DNA from: Entoloma clypeatum
Taxonomy: Eukaryota; Basidiomycota; Agaricomycetes; Agaricales; Entolomataceae
Length of the DNA: 64,000 nucleotides
Assembly: GCA_963565915.1 (NCBI GenBank)
Contig: OY751487.1
Location: forward strand, 4,774,001 to 4,838,000
Direction: 5' to 3'
Shown: one piece after another, positions 57,170 through 64,000 of the stretch
How positions within the stretch are numbered: the stretch's first letter is position 1
Layout: each line of letters begins with the position of its first letter
Program-made: the position numbers and the translations under genes
The notes under the pieces: generated by a model
Databases searched by the model: none
The model's input: only the letters and a program-made list of their open reading frames with translations
Told to the model about the DNA's origin: nothing

Positions 57170-57930
57170 GACATGCAGCCTCTTCCGAAGCAGAGTGCGT
57201 TTTGTTCTTGTGGGCATATCTCTTCCGGGAATGTACCCGACGTCTGCCACCGACCTTTCCGACGTCAACGCCACATCATCAAACGAAAAACGCCTGGCTC
57301 CATCTGCCACTGCGCTCCGCCCATCCTTCACTGGCATATTCACGGCGTGATTCCCGCACAAACAAGAGGACTGTCGTCGTGAAACGTGCCATGACGGCTT
57401 CGTCTGAAACAGAGTGCGTGTGGCTGCATCTTACGTGGCATTTATTCAAAATACGACAGGTCTGCTACATCGTCAAGTTAAAACGGTCTCGCTCCATCCA
57501 CCACCGGCCCCCGTCCGGGATTCTTTTTTTGTGGGGTTATTAGTGGTATCATTCTCGTGTAGCCAAGGGGTCGTCTTGGTCGATTGGGCTTCGATAATCT
57601 CCAAGCAGATTCTTTCTGGTCAAAAAATCAGACAAGGTGCGTCTTGGTTTTGCCAGGCCGCATACTGCGTCGCATTTATTAAAATACACTACAGGTCCGC
57701 TACCATACTTTTCTTCATAAACACGACATCGTCACCCCCGTTCTTGACTGGGACATTCGCGGCATGATTCCCGCAAAGCCAAGGGGCAGTCTTTCCGAAA
57801 CAAAGTGCATCTTGGTTTGGTGACCGTATATTGTGTCGCATTTATTTAAATACATTCTAGGTCTGCTCCCATACTTCTCTCTATTAACGCCACACCGTCA
57901 CCTCCTCAAATGTCTGGCTCTATTACAAAG
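57170..57930 (+). repeat. About 200-bp degenerate tandem repeats
   Basis: Units share AGTGCGT(C)TTGG, GCATTTATT.AAATAC, (A)CAGGTCTGCTAC.ATACTT, AACGCCACA.CGTCACC and GGCATGATTCCCGCA. Boundaries fall near 57190, 57410, 57635 and 57802. Each unit looks like an intron (GTGCGT...CTACAG) plus a short exon, so the array may derive from repeated exons. The right-hand duplicate repeats the pattern at about 59560-59930. Confidence 0.55.
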
Positions 57931-60900
57931 GTTCCACATATGGTTCTACTATGTTTGATTATCGCATTTACTGCTGGTAAATCAAATATTTACTTAAACA
58001 AGGATGTAATGTCGCCCATAGGACTCGTCCATGGAGTGGCCGTTTTTCAATCTACAGCAATGACGGAAGTCGGTACGCCGTTGTGCATTGAAGAGGTGGG
58101 AGACGGGACGAGTCAAATGGAGTGGCTCGAATATCATAGAGAGCACCGAAGACCCGAGGATGTGCCAGTGGAGGAACGAAATGGAATCAATTAAGTACCC
58201 CGTCCGACATTCAGATCATTGAGAAACATTTTGCTTGTATCAGTTATCATTTATCAGTTATCAGTTTTTAGTCTAATATTATGTAATACATAATCTGCTA
58301 CTTCCAACCCACCTGCTCAGGTCAGCGCCAATTTGCGGCGGTCCTTAATGCTATCGGTACGCAGCCAAATATGAATATCGCTGGAGACTAATAAAACAAT
58401 CTTAAATATTTGCAGCCGCCGAAATGCTGTCCAGACGCTGCCAATCAATGGTGCAGCGATAGCAGTGGCAGATTCTAAGTTCACACACAAATTTCTCTCG
58501 ATTGGGTCTCTGGCTACGAGTTGGGCTTGCTATTGAAAAGACAAATTCCGGTCTTTTTTCACCTACTTTTGTTGGCTTTGATACCTTGGGAAACTTCTGG
58601 TGCGCGATCGGTTATATTCAACTATGTCCAATTCCCAGATCGTGTTCGGACGCTCGGACGTTCTTTGAAGATTCCGAGAGCTTTTGCGGCCTTCGGTGAA
58701 CTCCGAGTCATAGGTCCCGATTTTCCGTCGTCTTTCGCAACTTCCCCCGCCACAGGATCCCTTGCGGCCAACAGGTCGGCGACATTGGACTGGATCTAGG
58801 GATGCCGTTTGCTTCGCTCACTCCTTGAAACACCTTTTTCCCCCTCGCGGTCGCTGCTCTTGCCTCCCACGGAGAACATCTCAACCTTGACAAATGGTTG
58901 GCGGACAGCCCATGGCAGTGAATTCCTCCACTTGGTCGTTGTCTTCCTCGAACAAAAAAGTGGAGAGCGAAAAGGTGTCTAGGGCGCCTGACCCCGCCGC
59001 CAAACGTCGCACTATGGCCCTTAGACCCCGTGCCGTGGCTGTCATTCTTTGGGTCCTACGCAACAAGTAAGTTTATTGCTTCTCCTCGATGTTGACGTGT
59101 TTTCATCTCATTTCTTTGCTCTAGCTCCTCTCCAATGCATGAGGGGGACGTTGACTTTTGCCTTGAAGTCCGCAACGCTTGCCTCCAGATTCATACGCGG
59201 CTTATGAGTCTAATTACCCCCGGCTCAGATATCGAACCTGGGTTTGCCGTGATTGATGGCATATGCAAAAAGATGAAAACATTTCAATTGACGAAGTCAT
59301 TGCAATGTTGCAGTGACATAGGAAATCCGCGGCCACGAGATCTTCTCTTGCATGCGTCACCTCATTTTCGACGAATACAAAATTTTTCAATCCTACTATC
59401 CCGCGCGCGAGCTTGCCATGGACAGGTCTGCTACATCGTCAAGTCAAAACGGTCTCGCTCCACCCACCACCGCCCCCCGTCCAGGATTATTTTTTTCAGC
59501 CAAGGGGTCGCCTCGGCTGACTGGCTTCGATAATCTCCAAGCAGATTCTTTCTGGTCAAAAATCAGACAAGGTGTGCCTTGGTTTTGTCAGGCCGCATAC
59601 TGCGTCGCATTTATTGAAATACACTACAGGTCCGCTACCATACTTTTCTCCATAACCGCCACATCGTCACCCCCGTGCTTGACATTCGCGGCATGATTCA
59701 AGCGGTCTCCTTGGTTAAACAGCTTCGATAATCTCCAGGCAGATTCTTTCTGGCGAAAGAATTGTCGTCGCCAGACATGCGATGGCTCGTCCGAAAGAAC
59801 GTGAAACAAAGTGCGTCTTGGTTTGGTGGCCGCATATTGTGTCGCATTTGTTTAAATACATTCTAGGTCTGCTATTATACTTCTCTCTGTTAACGCCACA
59901 CCGTCACCTCCACAAATGTCTGGCTCTATCACGAAGGTCCGTTGTGCCTTGAAGAGGTGAGAGACGGGATGAGTCGAACAGAGTGGTTCCAATATCGAGA
60001 GCATCGAGAACTTGAGGATGTGGAGGAATGGAATGGAATGAATTACTAAGTACTAACTCAAGTGAAAACCCACCTCACCGACCCAGATAGTAAGTAAGAG
60101 TTCGTTCCATAATGGCAAAAAATTGGTCGAACTTGTTGAGATTAGATCAGATTAGATTGAGAAATTATTGTATCAGTTATCAGTTTTTAGTCTTAATATT
60201 ATGTAATACATGATCCGCGACTTCCAACCCACCCGCTCCAACTTGCGGCGGTGCTTAATGCTATCGGTACACAGCCAAATATGAATATCGCTAGAGACTA
60301 ATAAAACAATCTTAAATCTTTGCAGGCTGAAATGCTGTCCAGACGCTGCCAATCAATGGTGCAGCGATAGCAGTGACAGATTCTAAGTTCACACACAAAC
60401 TTCTCTCGATTGGGTCTCTGGCTACGGGTTGGGCTTGCTATTGAAAAGATGAATTCCGTTCTTTTTTCACCTACTTTCATTGGCTTTGATTGGATTGGAT
60501 ACCTTGGGAAACTTCTGGTGCGCGATTGGTTATATGCCGATTGTTTCTTGCAATGTTTAACTATGTCCAATTCCCAGATCGTGTTCGTAATACCAACATC
60601 GAGTTGGGGATATTTCCTCTTTGGTCAGCTCAGAGGCGGTATTGGCTGGGCTTCGCTGATTGGGCAGTCCAGACGTTCGGACGTTCTTTGAAGATTCCTT
60701 GAGCTTTTGCGGCCCTCAGCGGTGAACTCATAGGTCCCGATTTCCGTCGTCTTTCGCAACTTCCCCCGCCACAGGATCTCTTGCGGCCAACAGCTCGGCG
60801 ACATTAAACCAGATAGGGAGATGCCGTTTGCTTGACTCGCTCGTTCAAAACGCCCATTTGTTTTTTTCCCTCGACGTCGCCACCCCGCCCCCCGCAGATA

Positions 60901-61390
60901 ACATCTCAACCTTGACAAATGGTTGGCGGACGGTGTGTCAGCCCATGGCAGTGAATCCCTCCACTTGGTCATTATCTTCCTCACTATGGCCCCTAGGCCC
61001 CGTGCCGTTGCTGTCATTCTTCGCGTCCTACGAAACAAGTAAGTTCATTATTTCTCCCAGCTGTAACTGTTGATGTGTTTTCATGTCATTTCTTTGCTCT
61101 AGCTCCTCTTCAATGGATGGGGGATGTTGACGTTGACTTTTGCCTCGAAGTCCGCAACGCTTGCCTCCTCCAAATTCATCCGCAGCTTATGGGTCTTCCC
61201 CCCGGCTCAGATATCAAGCCTGGGTTTACCGTGATCGATGGCATATATACGATGACAACATTTCAATTGACGATGTTATTGCAATGTTGCAGCGAGTCAG
61301 GAAATCCGCAGGACCACAAGATCTTCTCTTGCATGCTCCACTTCCTTTCGACGAATACAAAATTTTACAATCCTACTATCCCGCGCACGA
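57459..61390 (+). repeat. Tandem segmental duplication, period about 1.9-1.97 kb
   Basis: Sequence from 57459 (ACAGGTCTGCTACATCGTC) to 59422 recurs from 59423 to about 61390. Matched anchors include CTGCCAATCAATGGTGCAGC near 58440 and near 60344, the run before the NOT1 exon, and NOT1 itself. The second unit starts exactly where NOT1 copy B breaks off after ...YYPARELAM. Part of the unit (about 56835-57080) is also present inverted beside copy A. Confidence 0.7.
58880..59425 (+). pseudogene. NOT1 fragment, copy B (truncated)
   Basis: Reads RTMALRPRAVAVILWVLRNK, an intron GTAAGT...CTCTAG (about 59069-59124), then MHEGDVDFCLEVRNACLQIH, GSDIEPGFAVIDGI and FDEYKIFQSYYPARELAM, where it is cut by the duplication joint. 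Contains frame shifts, and a stretch that in copy A reads SYPLEIESELDG is deleted. Confidence 0.7.
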
Positions 61391-62451
61391 GCTTTCCATG
61401 ACTGGCTGCCTCTTTGGTTTGCTGGTACAGCATCCGCTCGTTGATTACATCCCACTCGGTATCGCCATCCGATACATCCTCGGACGCCCTAAACTGCTCT
61501 CCTGAAACCAATCTATCCAAGCTTGGGCTGCAGGCTCTCAGCCAATTTGAATCTAGACTTCCGGAGTGGCAGCCTATATGTGCCGCGTTGCTCATACCAC
61601 ATATCCCCGATGCCCTCCCAGATTTAACACCAAATACACAACGCGTTCTTGCCAATGTCGACGCCCCCAGAAACACCGGCAACAGCTTCACTGTCTTCAC
61701 TTCTATACCACCAGATCCAATCGGAACCGAATTGGCTTCCCCACCAGAGGAATTATTCGACCACATTCTACTCATCGTCAACAATCTTGCTCCAAGCAAT
61801 TTCGAGAAAGAAATTAACGGAGATGAAGGACCACTTTGATCAAGAATATTCGCGCTGGTTTGCCCATTATCTGGTTGAAGTACAGAGCCAAACAATCATG
61901 GTCGTTATCTTTGATTCTTGGATGCATTGGATCACTGGAAGTTGTCGAAGCTGATTCTCCAGCAAACTTTCATAAAGGCGGCAGCCCTGTTAAACTCAAA
62001 AAGAACACTGCAGTCCGGATCTAATAGAAACCCCTTGAGGAGATGATAGTGGGCGTTTGGTCGTGGCGATTCCCTTCGTTTGCAAGACCCTTGAACCTTG
62101 TGTCAAGCCAACAGTGTTCAACCCCCCCAATCCTTGGTTGATGGCCGCCAACAACTTGCAGGAAGAACTGTAGGTGCATGTGGCAGTTGTCCGAGAGGTT
62201 AGTCACACTCGCATGCGCTTTTGCTCGAATCCTCCAACCTGTTTCCCAAAGATCATTCTTCCTGTGGTGGAGCGATCTGTCACTGTCGGAGGCATTTCTA
62301 CTTCGGAATTGGTCTCGGAGGATTTTGTGACCGAACCAAACGAGGAGAAACTGAGGAATGCTGGTCATCTAGTGGCGAAGAAAGTCACGTGGAGCCTCGC
62401 ATTAGTGACTCGCAAAGAACCGCTGAAAAGCAATCTTGCAACACATCTCCG
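60890..62451 (+). pseudogene. NOT1 fragment, copy C, cut by a gypsy LTR
   Basis: The longest copy. APRPRAVAVILRVLRNK, intron, DFCLEVRNACLLQIHPQLMG, DDVIAMLQRVRKSAG, FDEYKILQSYYPAHELSMTG, DYIPLGIAIRYIL, LSKLGLQALSQFESRLPEW and PPEELFDHILLIVNNLAPSN come first. KDHFDQEYSRWFAHYLVE, LILQQTFIKAAALLNSKRT, NPPNPWLMAAN, KIILPVVERSVTVGGISTSE and EEKLRNAGHLVAKKVTWSLA follow in shifting frames. It stops at SNLATHLR, where the LTR at 62452 begins. Same order as functional NOT1, so the parent gene must be elsewhere in the genome. Confidence 0.75.
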
Positions 62452-62840
62452 TGTTATGCTTAACAAACCGTTCCAAGGTTCGGGCAGAGTATGCAGAAAA
62501 GTGGAAAGGCGAAGAGCAAAGTGATTGCTAAATCTAAGGAATGTAGCTATGGTACATGGGGTTTATATAGTACTGGCTACGAGCGGTAGCGAGTGAGTCA
62601 GTAGCTGTGGAAGGCAGTGCGGATGAGTCAGTAACTGCGGAAAGGCAGTGCAAAGTGAGTCAGACGACTGCGGACTGAGTAATCCCTACTGCGGAGTGTG
62701 AGTCAGCGCGGGAGCGAAGTATACTAAAGGAGAATGGTAGAGTAAAGGTAAATGAATAAGCGGTCCGATGAGTCAAAGAAATGACGAAGGTATAATGCAA
62801 GGGAAAAGTGCGTAACATACAAACCGGTAAGTCCGTAACA
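62452..62840 (-). repeat. 3' LTR of the gypsy element
   Basis: 389 bp, on minus TGTTACGGACTTACC to GTTAAGCATAACA. Contains imperfect repeats of GAGTCAG with (A)CTGCGGA at about 62590-62710. Confidence 0.75.
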
Positions 62841-62874
62841 TGTTCCCCTCCTCAAGCTCTGTGTCCTCACAGAG

Positions 62875-63237
62875 TCATTGTCCCCATCCTCCGGCATCGT
62901 CGTTGTTTGTCCAGGAGCCATTCTCCTTGAGGCTCCAATCGTCTATTAGCTCTTCGTTGATGGCGACGGCGAGCTCGAGACTCCGGACGGCTAGTCGGAT
63001 GCGCCGATTTTCAACGACCAGCGTACGGGTGTAGTTCCCAAGGATTTGTTTCTCTTCGGGGGTTGGTGCGATGGGGAGGTCGGATAAAGAATGGAGGCGG
63101 ATGTGCATCTGTCGATGCAGGATGTTGGCGAGCGAGGCTTCTAGCACATGGATCTGGTCTCTCATGGAGAGGGCTTCACCCATGAGGGAAGTGATGGCGG
63201 GGTTGGTTTCAGTGGATGTGGTGGTGGCGGTGGACAT
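62875..63237 (-). CDS. Small accessory ORF between pol and the 3' LTR of the gypsy element
   Basis: 120 aa from ATG 63237: a Thr-rich start (MSTATTTSTETNPAITSLMG), then a likely coiled coil (LSMRDQIHVLEASLANILHR, LVVENRRIRLAVRSLELAV) and an acidic end. No TM or signal peptide, so not an envelope protein. It lies 123 bp after the pol stop in the place where env-like genes occur. Not recognised. Confidence 0.55.
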   Translation of the reverse strand: MSTATTTSTETNPAITSLMGEALSMRDQIHVLEASLANILHRQMHIRLHSLSDLPIAPTPEEKQILGNYTRTLVVENRRIRLAVRSLELAVAINEELIDDWSLKENGSWTNNDDAGGWGQ

Positions 63238-63360
63238 GGTGTGGAGGATGTTGGAGAGATAGAGGAAGAATGGAGTAGCTATATTGAAGACGGAGTGGAG
63301 AACTCGGTGGGTTTTTTGACTGATGAGGTCGATGCTGTTGCTGATTTCAACAGGTGTCTT

Positions 63361-64000
63361 TTATCGTGGACGTGACGGGTTCTGCCGATGGAAATCACAG
63401 ATCAAATCTTGAGCATTCTGAACATTAGCTCGCGGTTCCCATGTGTTCTCTTCTGGGCCATATCCTTCCCACTGGACGAGGTACTGGATCTTTCCACGGA
63501 ACTTTCGAGAGTCCAGGATCGTAGACACATGGTACTCTTCTCGTCCTTCAACGATGATCGGATCAGGGGCTGGTTTCTTTTTCTGGATGGCGTACTTCGG
63601 AGTTTCATATGGTGACAACAGGGTCTCATTGAACACAGGGTGAACCATCTTCCAAGTCTTCGGAAGATCAAGAAGGTACGCGCTAGCTCCTTTCTTCTCT
63701 AGGACTTTGAATGGTCCGTGTCGGAGTGCATCAAGTTTCTTTGAGGGTCGAACGGTCCTGATGTTAGTCCCTTCCAGCCACACCTTGTCTCCGATGCGGT
63801 AGTCCCGAGACGGACTTTGCCGTGTGTCAACTGTCTTCTTCATCTGATCCTGTGCTTGTTTCAGCGCAGCATTGGCTTCTTCTCATGCCTGTTTGAGTTT
63901 TTTCAAGAAGTCGTTGGCAGCCGGATTGGTATCTTCTAACACGAGTTCTCCCTTCCACGGATGTAAACCGTAGTTGAGGTAGAATGGGGTGTGCTTCGTT
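63361..64000 (-). pseudogene. Gypsy Pol C-terminus: integrase end and chromodomain
   Basis: Enters from the right edge as HTPFYLNYGLHPWKGELVLE and NDFLKKLKQA, then a TGA at 63883-63885 (Arg codon expected). EEANAALKQAQDQMKK, the integrase GPY/F-type block (RIGDKVWLEGTNIR, HGPFKVLEKKGASAYLLDLP, VHPVFNETLLSPY) and the chromodomain (EEYHVSTILDSRKFRGK, YLVQWEGYGPEENTWEPRAN) follow. The end is at 63361. Chromodomains direct chromovirus integration to heterochromatin marks. The stop makes this copy a probable pseudogene. Confidence 0.85.

Larger units (their letters stand above)
62452..64000 (-). mobile_element. Ty3/gypsy chromovirus, 3' part (runs off the right edge)
   Basis: Minus-strand element inserted into NOT1 copy C. 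Present: the 3' LTR (62452-62840), a polypurine tract GAGGAGGGGAACA on minus (62841-62853), a small accessory ORF, and the end of pol with integrase C-terminus and chromodomain. The 5' LTR and the second target duplication (CTCCG expected) lie beyond the window. Confidence 0.85.

Overview
The window reads as nuclear DNA of a basidiomycete, most likely an Agaricomycete. The genes are dense, with many phase-consistent introns of about 50-60 nt, and include a fungal PMT2-type mannosyltransferase, an MCT-type transporter, F-box and DUF-like proteins. Ty1/copia and chromodomain Ty3/gypsy elements are also present. No prokaryotic operon, CRISPR array, tRNA or rRNA was seen. Exon borders were inferred by eye from reading frame, splice consensus and family similarity.

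Region 1 (1-8183): a head-to-head gene pair (small one-TM protein on minus, degenerate protein-kinase-like protein on plus) is present twice with conserved exon lengths. Between the copies lies an unrecognised ~660-codon gene with a frameshift and an in-frame stop. Region 2 (8663-31150): housekeeping and ordinary genes: MCT-type MFS transporter, fibrillarin (with a GC-AG intron), PMT2-family O-mannosyltransferase, ATP synthase epsilon subunit, Rab4/Ypt4-like GTPase, a dual-specificity phosphatase, eIF4A, an F-box protein and a secreted calcineurin-like phosphoesterase/5'-nucleotidase.

Region 3 (31428-54566): three complete copia-type LTR retrotransposons, each with a 5-bp target duplication, LTRs that look identical, and the same primer-binding site. 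Element 1 (minus, 31428-37729) keeps only gag and is studded with about 19 copies of a short hairpin-forming motif. Element 2 (plus, 37840-44594) has full gag-pol broken by one TGA, plus an extra ORF that starts inside its 5' LTR. Element 3 (minus, 48779-54566) has gag-pol with three lesions. A serine carboxypeptidase gene (44802-46977) and a decayed host gene (47775-48707) lie between elements 2 and 3. Elements 1 and 2 share U3 sequence, primer-binding site and polypurine tract, so element 1 looks like a non-autonomous partner of the element 2 family.

Region 4 (55399-64000): three broken copies of the central part of NOT1 (CCR4-NOT scaffold), one inverted and two in tandem. They are embedded in duplicated sequence with ~200-bp repeats. 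The last copy is cut by a chromodomain gypsy element that runs off the right edge. Several element and pseudogene stops are TGA where CGA (Arg) is expected, consistent with C-to-T decay at CpG.
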